Made by a program: the position numbers and the translations under genes | In this document: positions 1 to 7,683 of the stretch, in pieces | Layout of the letters: each line of letters starts with the position of its first letter | Position numbering within the stretch: position 1 is the stretch's first letter | Source of the DNA: Qipengyuania citrea | Lineage (GTDB): Bacteria > Pseudomonadota > Alphaproteobacteria > Sphingomonadales > Sphingomonadaceae | NCBI RefSeq assembly: GCF_024171405.1 | Contig: NZ_JALJZT010000002.1 | Location: forward strand, 2,666,001 to 2,730,000 | Direction: 5' to 3' | DNA: 64,000 nt | Notes under the pieces: model-generated | Told to the model about the DNA's origin: nothing | The model's input: the letters and a program-made list of their open reading frames with translations, nothing else | Databases searched by the model: none

Positions 1-1
1 C

Positions 2-2608
2 ACCCGGTTCGGAATGGACCAGGTCAAGCCGCGCCTGATGGACGCCAAGGCGATGGGCGAAGCGGTGCAGACCGATCCCGGCAGCATCGCCGACTGGGCC
101 TATAAGGGCCCGATGGCGCGCATGCAGACCTATCTGGTGATGAGCGTCGACGATTCGGGCGGCCAGCTGGCGCTCGATGACGACCGGCTGACAATTCACT
201 GGCCGGGCGCAGGCAAACAACGCACCTTCCGCCGTGACGATGACAAGATGGCCGAAGCCGCCCGCGCGATCGACGCGCAATATTTCTCCGACCCGCTGTG
301 GAGTGACCCCTTCGGCAAGAAGCTGATTACGGTTCACCCGATCGGCGGCTGCGGCATGGGCGACGATGCGGCCAGTGGCGTGGTCGACGACACCTGCCGC
401 GTCTTTGCTAGCAATGCAGGGACCGATGTTCACGAAGGTCTTTATGTCTGCGACGGTGCTGCGCTGCCCGGCTCGGTCGGCGTCAACCCGCTGCTGACGA
501 TCACCGCAGTGGCCGAACGCGCCATCGAAAAGCTGGCGCAGAGGCAGGGTTGGACCATCGACTATACGCTCGGCTCCGAAGGGCCGCTGCCCGAACCGGT
601 CCCGGCCGAGGAAGCCGCACCCGAGCCGGTGCTTGCCACGCGCGGCGATGGCCTGCGCCTGGGCATTGCCAAATGGGTGGCGGGCCATGCAATCGAACCG
701 GTGGCCCAGGGGATCGAGAAGGCCGCCGAGCACTTCGAAAGCGGCGCGGTCGACGAGGGCAAGGCGGCGATCCGCCAACTGGTGATGGACCATCCCGAAG
801 CGATGGCTCCCGGCCTGTCCTTCACCGAAACCATGGCCGGTCATATCAGCGATGTCGGTTGCCACCACCGCCCCTGCGGCCATGTCGAACGCATCCGCGA
901 CGACTACGCCAATGGCGAGGCATGGGGCCGCACGCATGGCGGCGACTGCCACTTCCGGCTGACGGTGACGACCGAGAACCTCCATCGCATGATCGAGGAG
1001 AAAGAACACCGTTCACGCATCACCGGTACGGTCACGGTCGCCGCGCTGTCACCCGATCCGCTACCGGTGCGCGAAGGCACCTTCCGGCTGCTGGTCGCCG
1101 ATCCGGCACGCGCGGAGAGCTGGACCATGCTCTACGACATGGTGCTCGACGGTCCCGCGGGGCCGGTCCATTTCCACGGCTTCAAGACGCTCGAGCAGCG
1201 CGGCAAGTCCGATCCGTGGACCGATCTCACCACGCTGTTCGTCACGCTGCGCCATGGCGAGGATGCCAGCGGCGAGTTGATCGGCCGCGGAGTGCTCAAG
1301 CTGGGCATCGACGAATTCATGCGCCAGCTCACCACGATCGAGGTGCATGATACGGGGACGCTTGTTGCCCATGTCGTGAAGCATATCCCGCGCGCCAAGA
1401 AGGCGATCGATACCTATTTCGTCGCCAAATACGCGGGCTTCTTCGCGATGACCGTGTTCCGCTCCTACGGCGGGATGCTGGCGACGCTGAACGATTTTGC
1501 GAGCAAGGATGCGGCCAAGCTGGTGGATCGCAAACTGCGGTTGCCGCCTGCTGAAAAGCATATCGTGCCGACCGAGGACGGGGCCAGCATCGGCCTGACA
1601 CGCTATCGCGGCGGTGCGCACGGACCGCTGGTGCTCGCACCCGGCTTCTCGGTGCGCGCATCCAGCTTTGCCACGCCGACGGTCGAGGAGAATCTCGCCG
1701 AAAGCCTCGTGGCGCAGGGCTATGACGTGTGGCTGTTCGATTACCGGGCAAGCGCCGATGCGGGCAATGACACCGAACACCCGCCCGAATTCACGATCGA
1801 CGATATCGCGCGTTTCGATTGGCCGGCTGCGATTGCCCGGATCCGCAAGGTCAGCGGCGCCGACAGCGTGCAGGCGATCGCCCATTGCGTGGGCTCGATG
1901 AGCTTGCTCATGGGGATCGGCGCGGGCTGGGTGTCGGGCGTGCGTTCGCTGATTTCCTCGCAGCTTACGCTGCATCCGGTGACCGACTGGCTGAACTACA
2001 TGAAAGCCGATCTGGGTGTGGCCGGGACGCTCGGGCAGATCTCGCTGCTCGACGGGCATCTCGACTTTGTCAGTCAGGGCACCGACGCCGATTACGAGAT
2101 CGACGCCATCGCCTACCAGATCCCCGTACCGGAGGGGCAGGCGTGCAAGAACCCCACCTGCCGCCGCGTGTTCGGCGTGTTCGGCCCGAGCTGGGATCAC
2201 AGCCAGCTGGGTCACGATACGCATCTGGCGCTGGGCAGCATGTTCAGCCGCGTATCGCTCAAGCCGTTCGAGCACTTGCAGGAGGTCATGCGCAAGGGTC
2301 TGGCGATCGATGCCGAAGGGGAGGCCGTCTATACGAGCGACGAAGCCGCGCGCCGTCTGGCGCTGCCGATCAGCTTCCTGTCGGGTGCGACCAACAAGCT
2401 GTTCTACCCCGAAAGCGGCCAGCGCACGCGTGTCTGGTTGCAGGACAAGAACAAGCCCGAGCTATACCAGCAGCGGATCGTGCCGAATTACGGCCATATG
2501 GACCTGTTCATCGGCCACAACGCGCACCGCGATGTGACGCCGGTCATTCTCGAACAGCTGGAATGGCTCGACGGTACCCACGGCGCGCACCGGCGGGACA
2601 TCGCCTAG
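2..2608 (+). CDS. GMC oxidoreductase C-terminal part fused to alpha/beta hydrolase (5' partial)
   Basis: The frame is open to the left edge, so the flavin-binding N-terminus lies outside. The first 180 visible residues are the C-terminal part of a cholesterol-oxidase-type GMC enzyme: HPIGGCGMG near residue 108 and LPGSVGVNP near 151 carry the family's active-site His/Asn region. A middle domain (about 280-480) follows, then an alpha/beta hydrolase (about 510-860) with a probable late catalytic His in NYGHMDLF. The nucleophile elbow reads AHCVGS, so Cys (codon 1886-1888) stands where lipases have Ser. Such fusions are known in actinobacteria and proteobacteria and are usually annotated as sterol or lipid oxidoreductases; the substrate cannot be read here. 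It converges tail-to-tail with the next gene. Confidence 0.85.
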   Translation, partial: TRFGMDQVKPRLMDAKAMGEAVQTDPGSIADWAYKGPMARMQTYLVMSVDDSGGQLALDDDRLTIHWPGAGKQRTFRRDDDKMAEAARAIDAQYFSDPLWSDPFGKKLITVHPIGGCGMGDDAASGVVDDTCRVFASNAGTDVHEGLYVCDGAALPGSVGVNPLLTITAVAERAIEKLAQRQGWTIDYTLGSEGPLPEPVPAEEAAPEPVLATRGDGLRLGIAKWVAGHAIEPVAQGIEKAAEHFESGAVDEGKAAIRQLVMDHPEAMAPGLSFTETMAGHISDVGCHHRPCGHVERIRDDYANGEAWGRTHGGDCHFRLTVTTENLHRMIEEKEHRSRITGTVTVAALSPDPLPVREGTFRLLVADPARAESWTMLYDMVLDGPAGPVHFHGFKTLEQRGKSDPWTDLTTLFVTLRHGEDASGELIGRGVLKLGIDEFMRQLTTIEVHDTGTLVAHVVKHIPRAKKAIDTYFVAKYAGFFAMTVFRSYGGMLATLNDFASKDAAKLVDRKLRLPPAEKHIVPTEDGASIGLTRYRGGAHGPLVLAPGFSVRASSFATPTVEENLAESLVAQGYDVWLFDYRASADAGNDTEHPPEFTIDDIARFDWPAAIARIRKVSGADSVQAIAHCVGSMSLLMGIGAGWVSGVRSLISSQLTLHPVTDWLNYMKADLGVAGTLGQISLLDGHLDFVSQGTDADYEIDAIAYQIPVPEGQACKNPTCRRVFGVFGPSWDHSQLGHDTHLALGSMFSRVSLKPFEHLQEVMRKGLAIDAEGEAVYTSDEAARRLALPISFLSGATNKLFYPESGQRTRVWLQDKNKPELYQQRIVPNYGHMDLFIGHNAHRDVTPVILEQLEWLDGTHGAHRRDIA

Positions 2609-2626
2609 AGCGGCAGCCATGCCCGT

Positions 2627-3988
2627 CTAGGCAGGGGCGGCCCCGGCGGCGTTCCACGCTCCCATCGAGCCGAGGTAAACGTCGAGTTTCGCAAACCCGC
2701 GGCTGGCGAGCCAGCCGGCGGCGACGGTCGCGCGCATCCCGCTGGCGCACATCAGCGTGTAGTGCGTGGCCGAGTCGAGATCGCGGTAGCGTTCGTTCAA
2801 CTCGCCGACATAGATGTGCTGCGAACCGTCGATCGCGCTGGCAGAGCGTTCGTCGGCGTCGCGCACATCGAGCAGCGTCCAGCCTGTGGGCCGGTTTTCG
2901 AGGCGGCTCGCGACCTCGCCGGTTGCGATCATCGGGATCATCGCCATGTCGCGCCCCTGCGCTGCGGCGGGAACGACACCGACATAGCCACCCACGACAT
3001 TGTCCAGCGCGATGCGCACGAGATGGGTCATGGCGGCGGCGAGCTGATCTTCGTCGGAACCCACCAGCGCGAGGCTTTCGCCTTCGCGGATGAACCATCC
3101 GGCAAAGGCCGAGATCATCCCGACGGGCAGGTTCATCGCCCCGGGCAGATGCCCCGCCGCATAGGCCAGCGGCTCGCGGATATCGACGAGATGATCGACC
3201 TCGAGTTCGCCCAGTTCCGCCAGTGACAGGCGGCGGGGGCGCATGACCCGCGGGGCCGGGTCGCCGCCGCTGAGGTTGAGCCGCTCCATCAGCCGGAAAT
3301 AGGGTGGCTGGTAGTGGTTCTCACCCACCTTGAAATCGATGAAGGCTTCGCGGTCGGCGAATTGCAGGCGCGGGTTGTTGGCGCGTTCGTGACCGACGGT
3401 CGAGAACTCGCGTTCCGCCATGCCCGACCCGCAGACCGAACCTGCACCATGCGCGGGATAGAGAATGACCTGGTCGCCCAGCGCCAGCACCTTCTGCAGC
3501 GAATCGTACAGCAACCCGGCGACTTCACGCTTGCGGTCGGGATAGAAATCGGTGCGGCCGACATCGCCGACGAACAGCGCATCGCCGGTGAACACACCGA
3601 CCGGACCATCGGGATAGGCGGTGTCATGCAGGACGAAAGCAAGATGGTCGTCGGTGTGGCCCGGCGTTTCGAGCACGCGAATGGTCAGTTGCCCGATTTC
3701 GAAGGCATCGCCCTCGCGCGCGGTTTCCGCATAGACGACATCGGCTGCAGCGTTGGGGCCGTGCAAGACCCGCGCGCCGGTCAGCGCCGCGAGGATCGGC
3801 GCGCCCGATACCAGGTCCTCGTTCCTATGCGTTTCGAAGATATGGGTGATTTCGAGCCCTGCGGCGCGCGCCATGTCGACATAGCATTCGCAGTCGCGGC
3901 GAGGATCGATAACCGCCGCCTGGCCGCCGGACCCAACGAGGTAGGACAGGTGCGACAGACCGGGGGTCTTGATTTTTTCGAGCAGCAT
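2627..3988 (-). CDS. MBL-fold hydrolase with tandem rhodanese domains
   Basis: 453 aa. Residues 1-250 form a metallo-beta-lactamase fold of the ETHE1/persulfide dioxygenase type, followed by two rhodanese domains. The usual HxHxDH metal motif is replaced by HRNEDL (residues 54-59); GHTDDH near 111 and YPAHGAG are kept. The first rhodanese domain lacks an active-site Cys; the second has C414 in MCASGMRA. Family members act on glutathione persulfide or low-molecular-weight persulfides and pass sulfane sulfur to thiols. It is the last gene of the minus-strand sulfide train and starts at an ATG behind AGGAG. The altered metal site makes the exact reaction uncertain. Confidence 0.85.
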   Translation of the reverse strand: MLLEKIKTPGLSHLSYLVGSGGQAAVIDPRRDCECYVDMARAAGLEITHIFETHRNEDLVSGAPILAALTGARVLHGPNAAADVVYAETAREGDAFEIGQLTIRVLETPGHTDDHLAFVLHDTAYPDGPVGVFTGDALFVGDVGRTDFYPDRKREVAGLLYDSLQKVLALGDQVILYPAHGAGSVCGSGMAEREFSTVGHERANNPRLQFADREAFIDFKVGENHYQPPYFRLMERLNLSGGDPAPRVMRPRRLSLAELGELEVDHLVDIREPLAYAAGHLPGAMNLPVGMISAFAGWFIREGESLALVGSDEDQLAAAMTHLVRIALDNVVGGYVGVVPAAAQGRDMAMIPMIATGEVASRLENRPTGWTLLDVRDADERSASAIDGSQHIYVGELNERYRDLDSATHYTLMCASGMRATVAAGWLASRGFAKLDVYLGSMGAWNAAGAAPA

Positions 3989-4009
3989 TTCGTTCTCCTA
4001 GCACGGGCA

Positions 4010-4037
4010 GGCGGGACCGGCGCAAGCCGGTCCCGCC
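4010..4037 (-). other. Strong intercistronic stem-loop
   Basis: A perfect 12-bp stem (GGCGGGACCGGC with its complement) is closed by a four-base loop GCAA (GNRA-like as written on the plus strand, TTGC on the transcript strand). It lies between the peroxiredoxin stop and the start of the MBL-rhodanese gene, with its base about 10 nt from the AGGAG of the latter. No T-run follows, so it looks like an mRNA processing, stability or attenuation element rather than a classical terminator. Confidence 0.6.
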
Positions 4038-4064
4038 CATGTCATGGATCGGGTTGGCCCAGGC

Positions 4065-4694
4065 TCAGTCGATTGCGACCGTGCGCAGGTAGGGCCGTAG
4101 CGTAGTGAAGCCCTGCGGGAAGCGTGCCTTGGCGTCCTCGTCGGAGACCGAGGGCGGGATGATCGCGACCTTGCCGTGGCGCCAGTCCGCCGGAGTCGCG
4201 ACGCCGTGCTTGTCGCTGAACTGCAGCGCATCGATAGCGCGCAGGATCTCGTCGAAATTGCGCCCGACGCTCATCGGATAGGTCATCGTCAGACGGACCT
4301 TCTTGTCGGGATCGATGAGGAAGACCGAGCGGACCGCGGCCGTCTCGCTCTCGTCGGGATGGATCATGTCGTAGAGCTTTGCGATCTTGAGATCGGCGTC
4401 GGCGACGATCGGGAAAACCAGATTGGTGTTCTGCGTGTCGTTGACATCCTCGATCCAGCGCGCGTGTTCGGCGGCGGTGTCGGTGGACAGGCCAAGCGGC
4501 TTCACATTGCGCTTGTCGAACTCGTCGGAGAGCTGCGCGGTGCGGCCCATTTCGGTCGTGCAGACGGGCGTGAAGTCGGCCGGGTGGCTGAAGAAGAAAA
4601 CCCAGCTGTCGCCCGCCCATTCATGCAGGCTGATTTCGCCATTCTGGGTGTCGACGGTGAAGTCGGGGGCGGTGTCGCCGATATGGAGACTCAT
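4065..4694 (-). CDS. 1-Cys peroxiredoxin (Prx6-type)
   Basis: 209 aa thioredoxin-fold peroxidase of the AhpC/TSA family. The active site SHPADFTPVCTTE holds the peroxidatic C45, the only cysteine of the protein, so it is a 1-Cys enzyme that needs an external thiol for recycling. The C-terminal extension typical of the Prx6 group is present. The ATG at 4694 is preferred because AAGGA lies 7 nt upstream; a TTG two codons earlier is less likely. It sits between the bd-oxidase genes and the MBL-rhodanese gene, where peroxide or persulfide reduction would suit sulfide oxidation. Confidence 0.9.
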   Translation of the reverse strand: MSLHIGDTAPDFTVDTQNGEISLHEWAGDSWVFFFSHPADFTPVCTTEMGRTAQLSDEFDKRNVKPLGLSTDTAAEHARWIEDVNDTQNTNLVFPIVADADLKIAKLYDMIHPDESETAAVRSVFLIDPDKKVRLTMTYPMSVGRNFDEILRAIDALQFSDKHGVATPADWRHGKVAIIPPSVSDEDAKARFPQGFTTLRPYLRTVAID

Positions 4695-4890
4695 GTGCAA
4701 ATCCTTCGCTTCGAGTGGATGCGCACCTTCTACGCGCGGTTCGGAACACCGTCCAATTCGGATTTACGATTGCATTAATCGAGTAATCAAACGCGTCTGG
4801 ATTTGACCTGCTTACGCCTTAAGGGTGCCCGCCGTAGCCGTTCATTTATGTGAAAATGATAATTGAAAGCCTTCTAGGTGACAATCCGAG

Positions 4891-5013
4891 TCAGGCCTTG
4901 AGCCAGAACCGGATGATATAAGCGACGGTGCCCAGCACGGCGATGCTCGCCGCCCAGATCACTGCCATCCAGCCAAGCCGCCGCCACAGCGGTCGTTCGT
5001 CCGGACCGGGCAT
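4891..5013 (-). CDS. DUF2474 small membrane protein, bd-oxidase accessory (CydX-like)
   Basis: 40 aa with one transmembrane helix (about residues 13-36) after a basic N-terminal WRRLGW stretch. Its ATG overlaps the stop codon of cydB (TGATG on the minus strand), so translation is probably coupled. Small single-helix proteins encoded just after cydAB (CydX, CydY, DUF2474) are subunits that stabilise the haem-containing core of cytochrome bd oxidases. The identification rests on size, topology and position. Confidence 0.75.
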   Translation of the reverse strand: MPGPDERPLWRRLGWMAVIWAASIAVLGTVAYIIRFWLKA

Positions 5014-6020
5014 CAATGATAGCCCTCGTCGCCCACCTTGCCGCGGAAGACCCAATAGGCCCAGGCAGTATAGGCGATGATCAGCGGCATGGTGATCGCC
5101 ACCCCGACCAGCATGAAGATCTGGCTTCGTTCGGGTGCCGCGGCATCCCAGATGGTGACGCCGGGCGGCACGACATAGGGCCACATGGTGAACCCGAGCC
5201 CCGCCATGCCGAAGAAGAACAGCGCGAGGCTGAGCCAGAACGGCTTGCTGTGGCGCTCGACCGACAGCGAGCGCAGCAGGGCGATCGCGATGATGCCGGT
5301 CAGGATCGGCACGGGCGCGGCGAGGTATATCTCGGGCGCCGTCAGCCAGCGATCGGCATATTCGGGGTTCAGGAACACGTTATAGAGGCTGACCCCGCCC
5401 ATCAGCACCAGCGTGGCCCAGGCGGCGCGCTTGGCAAGCTGGCGGGCGTGATGCTGGCTGTCGCCGTCGAGCTTCCACACCAGCCAGGTCGCACCAAGCA
5501 GCGCATAGCCCGCCACCGTGCCGAGCCCGGTCAGCAGCGTATAGGGCGTCAGCCAGTCGAACCAGCTGCCCGCATAGGCGCGGTCGACCACTTCGATGCC
5601 CTGCAGCAGCGCGCCCAGCGTCATGCCCTGCGCCATCGCCGCCACGAGGCTGCCGCCGGTAAAGGCCGCGTCCCACAGCCGCCGATGGCTGGGGTCGCGC
5701 CAGCGATACTCGAACGCCACGCCGCGAAAGACCAGCCCCAGCAACATGGCGATGATCAGCGGATAGGTCGCCGGCAGGATCACCGCATAGGCCAGCGGGA
5801 AGGCAGCAAAAAGCCCGCCGCCCCCCAACACCAGCCAGGTCTCGTTACCGTCCCAGACCGGGGCGATGGAGTTCATCGCCCGGTCGCGTTCGGGCCCGAC
5901 TTCGAAGGTCGGGAAGAGGATCCCGATGCCCAGATCGAAGCCGTCCATCACGACATAGGCGAAGACCGCAAAGGCGATGATGAACGCCCAGATGACGGTA
6001 AGGTCGAAATTAACGGCCAT
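5013..6020 (-). CDS. cydB: Cytochrome bd-type quinol oxidase subunit II
   Basis: 335 aa, multi-spanning membrane protein of the CydB/CioB family. The N-terminus carries the family signature region VVMDGFDLGIG and the NETWLVLGGGG segment. It forms the heterodimer with CydA that oxidises quinol and reduces oxygen to water without proton pumping. The ATG at 6020 was chosen because family homology begins there; the longer open frame upstream reads through the end of cydA. The gene overlaps cydA by 11 nt and the DUF2474 gene by 3 nt, forming a compact cydA-cydB-DUF2474 unit. Confidence 0.95.
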   Translation of the reverse strand: MAVNFDLTVIWAFIIAFAVFAYVVMDGFDLGIGILFPTFEVGPERDRAMNSIAPVWDGNETWLVLGGGGLFAAFPLAYAVILPATYPLIIAMLLGLVFRGVAFEYRWRDPSHRRLWDAAFTGGSLVAAMAQGMTLGALLQGIEVVDRAYAGSWFDWLTPYTLLTGLGTVAGYALLGATWLVWKLDGDSQHHARQLAKRAAWATLVLMGGVSLYNVFLNPEYADRWLTAPEIYLAAPVPILTGIIAIALLRSLSVERHSKPFWLSLALFFFGMAGLGFTMWPYVVPPGVTIWDAAAPERSQIFMLVGVAITMPLIIAYTAWAYWVFRGKVGDEGYH

Positions 6021-7464
6021 CGGTCGCCTCCTCGTGATCGCGCGGCAGGGTGCTGGGGTCGCCCGGGTTCTGCGACGGCCCCGGGGTAATGCCGGCGGTA
6101 CGGATGGGCCCCGTATCGCCGCGCTTGACGCCCTTCTCGCCGACATGCGGGGGACTGTGCATCAGGTGGAGAATGTACCACACCCCCGCGCCGAAAACGG
6201 CGAAATAGACCACCACGAAGGCGAGTAGCGAAGCGCCGACTGCGGGCGCGTCGAGCGGGCTGGCGGCATCCGCCGTGCGCAGCAGATTGTAGATCACATA
6301 GGGCTGGCGGCCGACTTCGGTGGTGATCCACCCGGCGATGACCGCAACGAAACCACTCGGTGCCATGACCAGCGCGGCGCGGTGCAGCAGCGGCCAGTCG
6401 TAGAGCTTCCTGCGGACACGCGCGAGCAGGCTCCACAGTCCGAGCCCGAGCATGGCGAAGCCGATGGCGACCATGATGCGGAACGACCAGAACACGATGC
6501 CGACCGGCGGTTCCTCGTCATCGGGGATCGTATCCAGCCCTGCCATCGGCGCATAGAGATCGTGCTTGAGGATCAGCGAGGATGCCTTGGGAATCTCCAC
6601 GGCGTATTTGACCCGCTTTTCCTCGCTGTCGGGAATGCCGAACAGGATCAGCGGCGCGCCATCGGGATGGCTCTGGTAATGCCCCTCCATCGCCATGACC
6701 TTTTGCGGCTGGTGCTCGAGCGTGTTGAGCCCGTGCAGATCGCCGGCGAAAATCTGGATCGGCGCGACGATCGCCGCCATCCACATCGCCATCGAGAACA
6801 TCTTGCGCGCATGGAGATTGGTGCGGTCGCGCAGCAGGTGCCATGCGCCGACCCCGCCAACCACGAAGGCGGTAGTGAGATAGGCGGCGATCACCGTGTG
6901 CACGAGGCGATAGGGGAAGCTGGGGTTGAAGATGATCTCGATCCAGCTGTCGCCCGGCAGATATTGCCCGTTTGCGCCCAGTTCGTAGCCGACCGGCGTC
7001 TGCATCCAGCTGTTGACCGACAGGATCCAGAAGGCCGACACAAAGGTCCCGACAGCGACCATCAGCGTGGCGGCGAAGTGGAGCTTCTTGCCGACCTTGT
7101 TCATCCCGAACAGCATGACGCCGAGGAACCCCGCCTCGAGGAAAAAGGCGGTGAGGACTTCATAGGCCATCAGCGGGCCGATCACCGGGCCGGCGATGTC
7201 GGAGAAGACCGACCAGTTGGTGCCGAACTGGTAACTCATGACGATGCCCGACACGACGCCCATGGCGAAGGCGATGGCGAAGATCTTGAGCCAGTATTTG
7301 AACAGGTCGAGATAGATCTGCTTGCCGGTCTTGAGCCACAGGCCCTCGAGCACTGCGAGGAAGCTCGCCAGGCCGATCGAAAAGGCCGGGAAGATGAAGT
7401 GGAAGCTCACCGTAAAGGCGAACTGGATCCGGGCGAGTAGAAGTGCGTCGACGCCTTCGAACAT
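6010..7464 (-). CDS. cydA: Cytochrome bd-type (CIO) quinol oxidase subunit I
   Basis: 484 aa. It contains the haem-ligand His near residue 22 (FTVSFHFIFPAF), the conserved GHYQ motif in the quinol loop, and a short Q-loop, which places it in the cyanide-insensitive oxidase (CioA) branch. Oxidases of this type tolerate sulfide and cyanide, unlike haem-copper oxidases. Its position directly downstream of sqr, sulP and the small HTH gene in the sulfide train suggests it receives the electrons that SQR puts into the quinone pool. No separate strong promoter was identified in the 57-bp gap upstream. Confidence 0.95.
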   Translation of the reverse strand: MFEGVDALLLARIQFAFTVSFHFIFPAFSIGLASFLAVLEGLWLKTGKQIYLDLFKYWLKIFAIAFAMGVVSGIVMSYQFGTNWSVFSDIAGPVIGPLMAYEVLTAFFLEAGFLGVMLFGMNKVGKKLHFAATLMVAVGTFVSAFWILSVNSWMQTPVGYELGANGQYLPGDSWIEIIFNPSFPYRLVHTVIAAYLTTAFVVGGVGAWHLLRDRTNLHARKMFSMAMWMAAIVAPIQIFAGDLHGLNTLEHQPQKVMAMEGHYQSHPDGAPLILFGIPDSEEKRVKYAVEIPKASSLILKHDLYAPMAGLDTIPDDEEPPVGIVFWSFRIMVAIGFAMLGLGLWSLLARVRRKLYDWPLLHRAALVMAPSGFVAVIAGWITTEVGRQPYVIYNLLRTADAASPLDAPAVGASLLAFVVVYFAVFGAGVWYILHLMHSPPHVGEKGVKRGDTGPIRTAGITPGPSQNPGDPSTLPRDHEEATDGR

Positions 7465-7521
7465 GGTGTCCCCTATCTCACAGCTCGTTTAGCGGAGCGA
7501 TGGCCGCTTGGCCCGCCCGAA

Positions 7522-7683
7522 TTACGCAATGGGTGTTGCATCGGATTGGCGCGCCGTGCGCCAGCGGTAGAACGTCTTTTCCGAGATGCCGACCTCGCGG
7601 CAGCTCTCGCACACGCCCTTGCCGGCGGCGATCAGCGTCTCGATCCGGCGGCAGCGCGCGTCCTTGTCGGGGATTACCGCCAT
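7522..7683 (-). CDS. 53-aa helix-turn-helix protein resembling an IS3 OrfA N-terminus
   Basis: 53 aa. The body IETLIAAGKGVCESCREVG followed by ISEKTFYRWR looks like the first helix-turn-helix of IS3-family OrfA transposases (CR..GIS..TFYRWR pattern), but the rest of an OrfA/OrfB and any terminal repeats are missing. The ATG overlaps the stop of the SulP gene (TGATG), so it is translated as part of the operon. It has two cysteines, C25 and C28, spaced CxxC. It could be a domesticated DNA-binding protein acting inside the sulfide operon, or a decaying relic. Confidence 0.65.
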   Translation of the reverse strand: MAVIPDKDARCRRIETLIAAGKGVCESCREVGISEKTFYRWRTARQSDATPIA

